From an uncultured Eubacteriales bacterium (GTDB lineage Bacteria; Bacillota; Clostridia; Oscillospirales; UBA644), in NCBI GenBank assembly GCA_900547165.1, contig URFZ01000019.1, positions 1 to 31,167 of the forward strand: a stretch of DNA of 31,167 nucleotides, in the 5' to 3' direction. Below, one piece after another: positions 24,694 to 31,167 of this stretch; positions within the stretch are counted from its first letter, which is position 1, and every line of letters starts with the position of its first letter. Below the pieces are notes generated by a model that was given only the letters and a program-made list of their open reading frames with translations, was not told where the DNA came from and made no database searches. Both the position numbers and the translations under genes were made by a program.

Positions 24694-25990
24694 AATCTTT
24701 ACCTCCGTTTTCAAGAAGTTCTCCCAGACAACTTTCGCCGCGGGAAGATATAATCTTTGCCGTAAGTATCTTGTTTGTCAGATCGCAATCGGTTTTAACT
24801 CCGACTTCCGCATAATCGGGGGTCAGACCCGTAAACAGATCGCCTTTGCGGTGTTCGAAGAGCACAGAAACAACTTTTCCGACTTTTGCGGAATAAAAAG
24901 CGTCGGCGCTTTCTTTTGCTACTTCAAGCATTTCAGCAGTTCTGCGTTTTTTGATGTCGGGCGGAACCTGTTCTTTCATATCGTAAGCCCGGGTTCCCTT
25001 TCTCGGAGAGAACGGAAAAACGTGTATTTTCGCAAAGCCGATTTTTTTTGCAAATTCAAGGCTCTGTTTATGATTTTCTTCCGTTTCGGTCGGGAAGCCC
25101 GTAATTATATCCGTTGTTACGGAAACAACGTCAAAAGCCGCACGCAGACGGTCAACGGCGTCCGAAAACTCTGCGGTCGTATAGTGCCTGTTCATTGCAC
25201 GGAGAATATCGTCCGAGCCGCTTTGGAGCGAAAGATGAAAATGCGGACAGAGCGTCCGAAGATTTTTCAGCCGTTCAACATTTTTATCGTTGATGAATAT
25301 GGGTTCGAGAGAGCCGAGGCGCACCCGTTCAAGCCCTTTTATGGTATCCATTCTTTCAAGCAAGTCGCAAAGGTCGAACCGTCCGTGTTCCTTGCCGTAA
25401 CTGTCAAGGTGAATACCTGTGAGAACTATCTCTTTATAGCCGTTTTTTACTATCGAAACAGCCTCTTCGTATGCCTCGTCTATATCTTTTGAGCGTATTC
25501 TGCCTCTCGCATACGGAATTATGCAATAAGAGCAAAAGTTGTTGCAGCCGTCCTGTATCTTTATCTGAGCGCGGGTACGTTCTCCCCTGTCTGTGCGCAT
25601 AGGTTCAAAATCGGATTCAAACGTCATATCTCCGACGGCGACAACTCGCTTACCGTTCATCAAAAACTCATCAACAAAGCGCGGGACGTCACGCTTGTGC
25701 TTACTGCCCACGACAACATCCGCTTCCGCAAGTTTTTCGGCGTCACCCGTTTGAGCAAGACAACCGACTACAACGGTGACAGTTTCGGGAGAGATCTTCT
25801 TTGCGCGCCGCATCATCTGACGGGATTTTCTTGCGCTTTCCTCCGTCACTGCGCAGGTATTTATTACCGAAACATCGTTTTTTTCGCCGAAAGGAACAAC
25901 TTCATAGCCGCAGGCGGAAAAATCCTGTTCCATTATAACTGTTTCGTACTGATTGACCTTGCAGCCGAGCGTATAAAACGACACTTTCAA
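24671..25990 (-). CDS. mtaB: tRNA t6A37 C2-methylthiotransferase MtaB
   Basis: A 439-residue radical-SAM enzyme that adds a methylthio group to t6A37 of tRNAs. The UPF0004 domain has GCKVNQYET (C10), TCAVTEESARKSRQ and VGCLAQ, giving three cluster ligands; the radical-SAM motif is CNNFCSYCIIPYARGR; a TRAM domain ends the protein (VGKVVSVLFEHRKGDLF). This separates it from MiaB. The start is a TTG at 25990 behind GGGGTG, with a consensus promoter upstream. It leads the mtaB-topoisomerase-MATE operon. Confidence 0.93.
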   Translation of the reverse strand: MKVSFYTLGCKVNQYETVIMEQDFSACGYEVVPFGEKNDVSVINTCAVTEESARKSRQMMRRAKKISPETVTVVVGCLAQTGDAEKLAEADVVVGSKHKRDVPRFVDEFLMNGKRVVAVGDMTFESDFEPMRTDRGERTRAQIKIQDGCNNFCSYCIIPYARGRIRSKDIDEAYEEAVSIVKNGYKEIVLTGIHLDSYGKEHGRFDLCDLLERMDTIKGLERVRLGSLEPIFINDKNVERLKNLRTLCPHFHLSLQSGSDDILRAMNRHYTTAEFSDAVDRLRAAFDVVSVTTDIITGFPTETEENHKQSLEFAKKIGFAKIHVFPFSPRKGTRAYDMKEQVPPDIKKRRTAEMLEVAKESADAFYSAKVGKVVSVLFEHRKGDLFTGLTPDYAEVGVKTDCDLTNKILTAKIISSRGESCLGELLENGGKDFGEEKGI

Positions 25991-26028
25991 ACGGTTTCAC
26001 CCCAAAATATGCAAAATTCACCACGTAC

Positions 26029-26057
26029 ATTATACTACATCTTGTAGCGAAATGCAA
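26029..26057 (-). promoter_or_regulatory. Promoter of the mtaB operon
   Basis: On the minus strand TTGCAT (26057-26052), a 17-bp spacer and TATAAT (26034-26029), about 39 bases before the TTG start. Confidence 0.87.
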
Positions 26058-26060
26058 GGC

Positions 26061-26090
26061 TTGTTAAAAAAATATCATTTTTATTATTAT
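26061..26090 (+). promoter_or_regulatory. Possible promoter of the small Cys-rich peptide gene
   Basis: TTGTTA (26061-26066), an 18-bp spacer and TATTAT (26085-26090), giving a leader of about 74 bases. The region is very AT rich, so chance matches are likely. Confidence 0.4.
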
Positions 26091-26170
26091 ATATCAATTG
26101 AGATATAACCAATCGAAAAACGGCGTAACACTTTTACGGCATAGGCATACGCTGTAATGAGGTGATGTAA

Positions 26171-26320
26171 ATGTTCTTCAATAACGGATGCGGAAACAAT
26201 AACAACAATTTTTGGTGGATTATCATCATCGCGGCTATCGTGATTTGGTGCCTTTGCTCTGACAACGGCAACCAGAATTCCGGCTGCTGTGAGCCGCCCG
26301 CTCCTCCCTGCTGTTGCTGA
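26171..26320 (+). CDS. Small Asn/Cys-rich single-span membrane peptide
   Basis: A 49-residue open frame with a good start: ATG at 26171, preceded by GAGGTGATG. The product begins MFFNNGCG followed by five Asn, has one hydrophobic helix FWWIIIIAAIVIW (14-26), and ends with a Pro/Cys tail (CCEPPAPPCCC). It has nine cysteines in total. It resembles the class of short Gly/Asn/Cys plus one-helix peptides found beside sporulation or envelope genes in Firmicutes, but I do not recognise a named family. A strong hairpin follows. No homologous neighbour suggests a function. Confidence 0.65.
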   Translation: MFFNNGCGNNNNNFWWIIIIAAIVIWCLCSDNGNQNSGCCEPPAPPCCC

Positions 26321-26364
26321 AAAAAGCGGCAACGACGGAATAAATCCGTCCGAATAACTCAAAA

Positions 26365-26398
26365 GAGACGGCTTCGTTTCTAACAGCGAAGCCGTCTC
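26365..26398 (+). terminator. Strong hairpin downstream of the small peptide gene
   Basis: A perfect 12-bp stem GAGACGGCTTCG / CGAAGCCGTCTC (26365-26376, 26387-26398) with a 10-base loop. A smaller hairpin GACGGA / TCCGTC precedes it at about 26334-26350. There is no clean U tract to the right, so it may be a terminator of poor form or an RNA-stabilising structure. Confidence 0.55.
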
Positions 26399-26508
26399 GA
26401 AAGTTCGTAAAAAATTCATTATTTCATATCTCGTGATGAATAAAAAAATACAAAATCAAAACACGGAAATTAAATATAAAAAATTTATTTGATTTTTTTC
26501 GTCTGCTA

Positions 26509-26537
26509 TTGATTTATTATCTGATATTTGATATAAT
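26509..26537 (+). promoter_or_regulatory. Promoter of the yfcE-lysR operon
   Basis: TTGATT (26509-26514), a 17-bp spacer and TATAAT (26532-26537). Transcription should begin near 26544. Confidence 0.85.
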
Positions 26538-26547
26538 GTTATTATTA

Positions 26548-26558
26548 TAACGATATAT
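26548..26558 (+). promoter_or_regulatory. Half-site of the shared operator in the yfcE-lysR leader
   Basis: TAACGATATAT matches the right arm of the 29-bp operator (TACCGATATAT) at 10 of 11 positions and lies just after the predicted transcription start. No matching left arm is seen 7 bp upstream. It could be a weak autoregulatory site or chance in AT-rich DNA. Confidence 0.3.
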
Positions 26559-26577
26559 GTCGAACGGGAGACGTATT

Positions 26578-27129
26578 ATGAAGATAATGATTGCATCGGA
26601 CATTCACGGTTCGGACTTTTACTGTGAAAAAATGCTTGAAGCCTTTTCGGAAGAAAAAGCCGACAAACTGCTTCTGCTCGGAGACATACTGTATCACGGG
26701 CCGAGAAACGACCTGCCGAAAGACTACGCTCCGAAAAAAGTCATTGAAAGACTCAACGCAATCAAGGACGATATCCTTTGCGTTCGCGGCAACTGCGATA
26801 CGGAAGTAGATCAAATGGTTCTCAAATTTCCGATACTTGCTGATTACTGCATAATTTATTCCGCAGACCGCATGATATTCGCAACCCACGGGCACAACTT
26901 CAACGAAGAAAAACTTCCCCCTCTCGGAAAAGGCGACGTTCTTCTTCTCGGGCATACGCACGTTCCCAAATGCGTTCAACACGAAACTTATCTTTATTGC
27001 AATCCAGGTTCCGTTTCCATTCCGAAAGAAAACTCCGAACACGGATATATGACGCTTACGGACGGGTTGTTCGAATGGAAAACGCTTGAGGGAAAAACAT
27101 ATATGACTCACGATTTGCGGGAGGATTGA
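26578..27129 (+). CDS. yfcE: YfcE/MJ0936-type metallophosphoesterase
   Basis: A 183-residue calcineurin-like phosphodiesterase. The metal-binding motifs appear in order: DIHG (8-11), GDILYHGPRN, GNCD, THGHN and GHTHVP. YfcE from E. coli hydrolyses artificial phosphodiesters; the natural substrate is unknown. The ATG at 26578 (MKIMIASDIHG) with GGGAG 7 bases upstream is chosen over an in-frame ATG seven codons earlier. It is followed by lysR after 3 bases. Confidence 0.92.
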   Translation: MKIMIASDIHGSDFYCEKMLEAFSEEKADKLLLLGDILYHGPRNDLPKDYAPKKVIERLNAIKDDILCVRGNCDTEVDQMVLKFPILADYCIIYSADRMIFATHGHNFNEEKLPPLGKGDVLLLGHTHVPKCVQHETYLYCNPGSVSIPKENSEHGYMTLTDGLFEWKTLEGKTYMTHDLRED

Positions 27130-27132
27130 CGA

Positions 27133-28056
27133 ATGAATATTTTACATTTGAAATATGCGGTTGAGATAGCAAAAACAGGCTCTCTGAACAAGGCGGCGGA
27201 AAATCTTTATATGGGACAACCCAATCTGAGCCGTGCGATAAAGGAACTCGAATCCTCTCTCGGTATAACGATATTCGACCGTTCCGCAAAAGGCATGGTG
27301 GCAACCGCCGAGGGCGAAGAATTTTTGCAATATGCCCGCAAGATCCTTGCACAGATAGATGCCGTCGAGGCAATTTATAAAACGGGCGTTCCCGTAAAAC
27401 GCAAGTTTTCCATCTCCGTGCCGAGAGCAAGTTATATAGCGGAGGCATTCACGCAATTTTCCAAACAGGTTGACGGCGACGGCTCTGCTGAACTCTTCTA
27501 CAAAGAAACTAACTCTTCCCGAGCAATAAAGAATATTCTCGAAGCAGACTATAAGCTCGGTATAATCCGCTATGCGGAATCCTATGACAAGTATTTCAAA
27601 GACATGATTGAAGAAAAGGGACTTGTCGGAGAAGTAATAACGGAGTTTTCATACGTTCTTCTTATGAGCAAAAACAGCCCGCTCACAAAAATAGATGACA
27701 TCAGGTACCCCGACTTAAAACCGTATTTTGAAATCGCGCACGCCGACCCGTTCGTGCCTTCACTGCCGCTTTCCGCTGTCAGAAAAGAAGAACTTCCGAA
27801 CGACATAGACAAGCGTATATTCGTATTTGAGAGAGCGAGCCAATTTTCTCTGCTTTCGGATAACCCGAATACATTCATGTGGGTTTCCCCTGTCCCGGGC
27901 AAATTGCTCGACCTTTACGGACTTATTCAAAAGCCGTGCCGCGACAACGTCAGAAAATACAAAGACGTTTTGATATACCATAAGGATTATCACCTGACAG
28001 ACCTTGACAAACTTTTTATAACCGAACTCTGCACGGCAAAAAGAAAGTATATGTAA
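27133..28056 (+). CDS. LysR family transcriptional regulator
   Basis: A 307-residue regulator. The N-terminal winged helix-turn-helix spans residues 1-60 (AKTGSLNKAAENLYMGQPNLSRAIKELE, split by the turn, then LGITIFDRSAKG). The C-terminal periplasmic-binding-like domain (about 90-300) binds an unknown effector. The ribosome site GGGAGG lies inside the end of the yfcE gene, so the two are coupled. It ends just before a terminator and the shared operator that precedes rex. Because that operator sits at an activator position, about -61, and LysR proteins usually bind near -65, this protein is the best local candidate to activate rex and the fumarate/Hdr operon. Confidence 0.92.
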   Translation: MNILHLKYAVEIAKTGSLNKAAENLYMGQPNLSRAIKELESSLGITIFDRSAKGMVATAEGEEFLQYARKILAQIDAVEAIYKTGVPVKRKFSISVPRASYIAEAFTQFSKQVDGDGSAELFYKETNSSRAIKNILEADYKLGIIRYAESYDKYFKDMIEEKGLVGEVITEFSYVLLMSKNSPLTKIDDIRYPDLKPYFEIAHADPFVPSLPLSAVRKEELPNDIDKRIFVFERASQFSLLSDNPNTFMWVSPVPGKLLDLYGLIQKPCRDNVRKYKDVLIYHKDYHLTDLDKLFITELCTAKRKYM

Positions 28057-28077
28057 CGCAAAAACACTTGCGTTTTC
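28055..28077 (+). terminator. Short terminator of lysR
   Basis: A 7-bp stem AACGCAA / TTGCGTT (28055-28061, 28068-28074) overlaps the lysR stop codon and ends in TTTTC. It is modest in strength. Confidence 0.6.
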
Positions 28078-28099
28078 GAAGTTTGAATATTCGACACGG

Positions 28100-28128
28100 A
28101 TATATCGATATACACAATACCGATATAT
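28100..28128 (+). promoter_or_regulatory. 29-bp inverted-repeat operator upstream of rex, copy 2
   Basis: Left arm ATATATCGATA, spacer TACACAA, right arm TACCGATATAT. It is identical to the copy before mdh except for two spacer bases. It ends 11 bp upstream of the rex -35, again with the centre near -61. Confidence 0.87.
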
Positions 28129-28139
28129 TAAACACGCTA

Positions 28140-28168
28140 TTTACAATTTACATCGAGTATGTTATGAT
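28140..28168 (+). promoter_or_regulatory. Promoter of the rex operon
   Basis: TTTACA (28140-28145), a 17-bp spacer and TATGAT (28163-28168). Transcription would begin near 28175, which rules out an in-frame ATG at 28177 as the main start. Confidence 0.82.
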
Positions 28169-28194
28169 GTAGACTGATGAAAGGCGGTGTGTTT

Positions 28195-28809
28195 ATGCAG
28201 ACCCGAAACGTGCCAAAGGCAACATTGGGAAGACTTCCCGGCTACTTAAAATATCTGAATGAAATAAAAGATGAATGCAAGACCGTATCCGCGACAACGA
28301 TTTCCAAAGCGCTCGGTCTCGGGGAAGTTCAGGTTCGAAAAGACCTCGGAACCGTCAGCGGCGAGGGAAAACCGAAAATCGGATATGTAACGGAAGAGTT
28401 GATAGCAAAACTCGAAGAGTGTCTCGGTCAAAAAGAAAAACACAAAGCGGTGATAGTGGGCGCGGGTAAACTCGGTCGGGCATTGCTTGACTATGAGGGA
28501 TTTGCCGATTACGGACTCGAGATTGCCGCCGCATTTGACGCCAAAACAAAAAAGGAAGAAGCCTCCGATGCGGGCAAGCCTATCTACCCCATGTGCGAAT
28601 TTGAACGCTTCTGTCTTGAAAACGATATAAGAATAGGCGTTATAACCGTTCCGAAAACTGCGGCACAGGAAGTTGCGGATATTATGGTTGAGAGCAATAT
28701 CGGAGCAATTTGGAGTTTTGCGCCGACGGCGATAAAAGTTCCCGACAATGTTCTTGTCGAGCACGAAAACCTTGCGCTTTCACTGGCGCACCTCGACAAA
28801 CAATTCTGA
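28195..28809 (+). CDS. rex: Redox-sensing transcriptional repressor Rex
   Basis: A 204-residue NADH/NAD+ sensor. Residues 1-75 form the winged helix (ISKALGLGEVQVRKDLG then KPKIGY); the Rossmann domain begins with VIVGAGKLGRAL and ends in the domain-swapped C-terminal helix. Rex leaves its operators when NADH is high. The ATG at 28195 is chosen because AAAGGCGG precedes it by 7 bases and the promoter lies just upstream. The recognition wing reads TVSGEGKPKIGY, unlike the YFGEFGKRGVGY form of Bacillus Rex, so its operator may differ from TTGTTAA-type sites. It leads an operon with the kinase and [2Fe-2S] genes. Confidence 0.95.
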   Translation: MQTRNVPKATLGRLPGYLKYLNEIKDECKTVSATTISKALGLGEVQVRKDLGTVSGEGKPKIGYVTEELIAKLEECLGQKEKHKAVIVGAGKLGRALLDYEGFADYGLEIAAAFDAKTKKEEASDAGKPIYPMCEFERFCLENDIRIGVITVPKTAAQEVADIMVESNIGAIWSFAPTAIKVPDNVLVEHENLALSLAHLDKQF

Positions 28810-28858
28810 AAAATCAGCGGTTTTATCCCGCAGAAACATAAAGGCATTAGGAGTATAT

Positions 28859-29608
28859 ATGAATTTGGACAGAGTAATCGCGGTCAGAACGACAAAAACC
28901 GTTTACCGCGACGGAGACCTTTGCATAAAGGTCTTTAACAAAGAGTTTACGAAAGCCGACGTGCTGAACGAGGCTTTGAATCAGGCAATTGTCGAGGGAA
29001 CGGGACTGAACGTTCCGAAAATAAAAGAAGTCACCACAATTAACGGCAAATGGGCGATTGCGTCGGAATTTATCGAGGGAAAAACCCTTTCCGCGCTGAT
29101 GAAAGAGAACCCCGACAAAAATGATGAATATTTGGATTGGTTTGTATCGCTCCAATTAGAAGTGCTCTCCAAATCCGCCCCCGACCTGATAAAACTGAAA
29201 GACAAAATAAACAGGAACATCGGTCGCGTGCAGCTTGACGCGACAACACGTTACGATCTGCACACAAGGCTTGAAAGTATGCCGAAGCACACAAGACTTT
29301 GCCACGGAGACTTTGTTCCGTCCAACATAATAATCACCCCCGAAGGCACGCCGTTTATAACCGACTGGGCGCACGCTTCACAAGGCAATGCAACGGCTGA
29401 CGCCGCAATAACGTATCTGGCGCTCAAATTAAACGGCGACACGGAAACAGCAAAAAAATACATCGAAAAATTCTGCGAAAAATGCGACAGACCGCGAAAA
29501 TATGTTCAAAAATGGATCCCGATAATCGCGGCTTCTCAATCTGTAAAATGCAACGAACATGACAGAGAACGTCTTCTTTCTTGGTCAAACGTCGTTGATT
29601 ACGAATAA
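28859..29608 (+). CDS. Small APH-like phosphotransferase
   Basis: A 249-residue kinase-fold protein of the aminoglycoside phosphotransferase/choline-kinase superfamily. CIKVFNKE near residue 22 carries the ATP lysine, LCHGDFVPSNIII the catalytic loop, and FITDWAHA the metal-binding aspartate. It resembles the kinase half of the STAS fusion at the left end of the window. The substrate is unknown; location between rex and [2Fe-2S] proteins suggests redox signalling rather than drug resistance. The ATG follows AGGAG by 5 bases, 49 bases after rex. Confidence 0.87.
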   Translation: MNLDRVIAVRTTKTVYRDGDLCIKVFNKEFTKADVLNEALNQAIVEGTGLNVPKIKEVTTINGKWAIASEFIEGKTLSALMKENPDKNDEYLDWFVSLQLEVLSKSAPDLIKLKDKINRNIGRVQLDATTRYDLHTRLESMPKHTRLCHGDFVPSNIIITPEGTPFITDWAHASQGNATADAAITYLALKLNGDTETAKKYIEKFCEKCDRPRKYVQKWIPIIAASQSVKCNEHDRERLLSWSNVVDYE

Positions 29609-29627
29609 AAAACGGAGGATATCAAAG

Positions 29628-29867
29628 ATGAAAGTAACGTTATGTATCGGAAGTTCATGTCACCTGAAAGGTTCAAAACAGGTGCTTGAACAGCTGCAAC
29701 AGCTTATTTCGGACAACAATCTCGGAAACAAAGTCGAGCTCGGCGGAACGTTTTGCATGGGCAACTGCAAAGAAGGCGTTTGCGTCACGGTTGACGGAAA
29801 CCTCTTTTCCGTAACTCCCGAAACGACCGAAGAGTTCTTTGAAAAAGAAATCAAAGCGAAAGCGTGA
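29628..29867 (+). CDS. Thioredoxin-like [2Fe-2S] ferredoxin, paralogue 2
   Basis: A 79-residue protein with CIGSSC (C6, C11) and CMGNC (C43, C47) as cluster ligands. It is very similar along its whole length, for example KVELGGTFC and LFSVTPE, to the protein that closes the large operon at 7207-7446. The ATG follows GGAGG by 9 bases. Stand-alone copies are common beside [FeFe]-hydrogenase genes, where they carry or sense electrons. Confidence 0.9.
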   Translation: MKVTLCIGSSCHLKGSKQVLEQLQQLISDNNLGNKVELGGTFCMGNCKEGVCVTVDGNLFSVTPETTEEFFEKEIKAKA

Positions 29868-29875
29868 GCCGCAAT

Positions 29876-30133
29876 ATGAATGTACTTATTTGCGTCGGAA
29901 GTTCGTGCCATCTGAAAGGAGCGCCCGAACTCGTTGAACTTTTTCAAAAAGCCATTGAGGAAAATCATTTGGAAAGTCTTGTTACTCTTTCAGGAAGTTT
30001 CTGCACGGGACAATGCAATCGCGTTGGCGTCACCGTTACCGTCGATGACGAAGTGTTTCCGGGAATAACAAAAGAAAGTTTCAAAGACTTCTTCAACGAT
30101 AAGATTCTCGGCAAAATAAAAGGAGGCGTATAA
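29876..30133 (+). CDS. Thioredoxin-like [2Fe-2S] ferredoxin, paralogue 3
   Basis: An 85-residue protein with CVGSSC (C6, C11) and CTGQC near residue 43, more diverged (NRVGVTVTVDDEVFPGIT). The ATG at 29876 aligns with its paralogues; a GTG four codons earlier overlaps the previous stop codon and could also serve through translational coupling. The hydrogenase-like gene begins 1 base after its stop codon. Confidence 0.88.
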   Translation: MNVLICVGSSCHLKGAPELVELFQKAIEENHLESLVTLSGSFCTGQCNRVGVTVTVDDEVFPGITKESFKDFFNDKILGKIKGGV

Positions 30134-30134
30134 C

Positions 30135-31167
30135 GTGGCAAATTGTCTGACACTCAAAAAGTCAAACTGCAAAAACTGCTACAAATGTATCCGTCACTGT
30201 CCCGTCAAATCCATCAGATTTTCGGGAAATCAGGCGCACATAATCGGCAATGAATGTATTCTCTGCGGTCAATGCTTCGTAGTCTGTCCCCAGAATGCAA
30301 AGCAGATAGTGGATGAGACAGAGATAGTCAAAGTTATTTTGCAGGGCAAAGAACCCGTTATTGTAAGTCTTGCTCCGTCCTTTGTTGCGAATTATGACGG
30401 CGTGGGCATCGAAGCGATGCGCGAAGCAATAAAAAAACTCGGCTTTTACGATGTTGAAGAGACCGCTTTCGGCGCTTCCATTGTCAAAAGCGAGTATGAA
30501 AGAATGCTGCATGAAGACAAACGTGACGTTATCATCTCTTCGTGCTGCCATTCTATAAATCTTCTTATACAAAAATATTTTCCGCGCGAACTCGAATATC
30601 TTGCGGACGTTGTCTCCCCTATGCAAGCACACTGCAAGGATATTAAGAAACGCTATCCCAACGCAAAGACCGTTTTTATCGGTCCATGCGTTGCAAAAAA
30701 GGACGAAGCGGCATATTACGAGGGTATCGTGGATGCTGTTCTGACGTTTGAAGAACTGACGAATTGGTTTGCCGCCGAGGGCATCGAGTTGAAAAACGAA
30801 ATGGACAGTAACGAAAAAAGCCGTGCAAGATTTTTCCCGACAACGGGCGGAATACTCAAAACAATGGCGCAGGACGAGCCGGGATATTCGTATATGGCAA
30901 TAGACGGCGTTGAAAACTGCATAGCAGCGCTCAAAGACATTGAGCGAGGAAACATACATAACTGTTTCATAGAAATGTCTGCGTGCGTAGGCAGTTGCGT
31001 CGGCGGTCCCGTTATGGAAAAATTCCATCGTTCCCCAGTGCGAGATTACCAGGCGGTGGACCGTGTGACCGGGCAGCAGGATTTTGACCTGCCCCAGCCT
31101 GCCCCTGTCCAGTTGAGCCAGAAACGCCTGCCGCTCATCAAGGAGCGCCATCTGCCATCAGAGCGGG
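30135..31167 (+). CDS. [FeFe]-hydrogenase-like protein, sensory (group C-like), 3' end missing
   Basis: A frame open to the window end (at least 344 residues), starting at GTG behind AGGAGG. Residues 10-60 form a 2x[4Fe-4S] ferredoxin (CKNCYKCIRHC and CILCGQCFVVC). The H-cluster motifs follow: SSCCHS (136-140 region), GPCVAKKDE (C185) and MSACVGSCVGG (C284, C288). The first motif lacks the proline of catalytic TSCCPxW, as in sensor-type hydrogenases, which usually continue into PAS and phosphatase or kinase domains; that part lies outside. With rex and [2Fe-2S] proteins upstream, H2 or redox sensing is likely. From about residue 297 the codon use changes sharply while the protein match continues. 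Confidence 0.85.
   Translation, partial: MANCLTLKKSNCKNCYKCIRHCPVKSIRFSGNQAHIIGNECILCGQCFVVCPQNAKQIVDETEIVKVILQGKEPVIVSLAPSFVANYDGVGIEAMREAIKKLGFYDVEETAFGASIVKSEYERMLHEDKRDVIISSCCHSINLLIQKYFPRELEYLADVVSPMQAHCKDIKKRYPNAKTVFIGPCVAKKDEAAYYEGIVDAVLTFEELTNWFAAEGIELKNEMDSNEKSRARFFPTTGGILKTMAQDEPGYSYMAIDGVENCIAALKDIERGNIHNCFIEMSACVGSCVGGPVMEKFHRSPVRDYQAVDRVTGQQDFDLPQPAPVQLSQKRLPLIKERHLPSER

Noticed and set aside
26141..26160. Sporulation sigma-factor promoter (CATACGCT resembling a sigma-E -10) before the small peptide gene
   Set aside because: No matching -35 lies at the right distance, and it would leave almost no leader before the ribosome site.
28859..29608. Aminoglycoside resistance gene
   Set aside because: It shares the kinase fold, but the redox-regulatory setting and lack of close resemblance to known resistance enzymes make drug modification unlikely.
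1..31167. Mobile elements, phage genes or CRISPR arrays
   Set aside because: No transposase, integrase, terminal inverted repeats or regularly spaced direct repeats were seen on either strand.

Overview
The window looks like chromosomal DNA of an anaerobic, low-to-middle GC member of the Clostridia, probably an uncultured gut lineage near Oscillospirales or Christensenellales. The reasons are a Rex regulator of the type with a KPKIGY wing, a DUF1836 regulator, zinc-binding L31, a group-C-like [FeFe]-hydrogenase sensor, TTG/GTG starts with strong AGGAGG sites, and an almost complete lack of oxygen-respiratory genes. The taxon is inferred from gene content only. No insertion sequence, phage gene or CRISPR array is visible.

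Layout. 1-600: a stretch without protein genes, with an orphan terminator and a tRNA-Gln(UUG) that has its own perfect promoter. 600-2350 (minus): a small-alarmone-hydrolase-like HD protein followed by a STAS-kinase fusion. 2520-4290 (plus): a DUF1836 regulator, ribosomal protein L31 and an alpha/beta hydrolase. 4329-6946 (minus): argG-argH. 7207-18931 (minus): a compact 13-gene operon with many overlapping genes. 19092-25990 (minus): mtaB, a type II topoisomerase pair and a MATE exporter. 26171-28056 (plus): a tiny Cys-rich membrane peptide, a YfcE phosphodiesterase and a LysR regulator. 28195 to the end (plus): rex, a small kinase, two thioredoxin-like [2Fe-2S] proteins and the start of an [FeFe]-hydrogenase-like sensor.

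The most interesting object is the 13-gene operon. Its order is malate dehydrogenase, fumarase, HdrB, HdrC, HdrA, FlxD/MvhD, two dicluster Fe-S subunits, FlxA (FAD/NAD), a fumarate-reductase-type Fe-S subunit, a fumarate-reductase-type flavoprotein, a small PQ-loop-like membrane protein and a thioredoxin-like [2Fe-2S] protein. It encodes the reductive branch from oxaloacetate to succinate together with a complete flavin-based electron-bifurcation module. I infer a cytoplasmic NADH-dependent fumarate reductase that couples fumarate reduction to ferredoxin reduction, without a quinone. This is a prediction; nothing here proves the reaction.

A second signal ties this operon to the right-hand locus. 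A 29-bp inverted repeat, 27/29 identical in the two copies, lies upstream of both the malate dehydrogenase promoter and the rex promoter. Each copy lies 11 bp upstream of a -35 element with a 17-bp spacer, so the two promoters have the same geometry, with the centre near -61. That position suggests an activator. The LysR protein encoded next to rex is the best local candidate, with Rex as the alternative. The right-hand locus also carries two paralogues of the thioredoxin-like [2Fe-2S] protein that closes the large operon. A redox/H2-sensing module that controls fumarate-dependent electron disposal is a coherent hypothesis.

Caution: the last ~145 bases switch abruptly to about 62% GC with different codon use, while staying in frame with the hydrogenase-like gene. 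This may be an assembly chimera.
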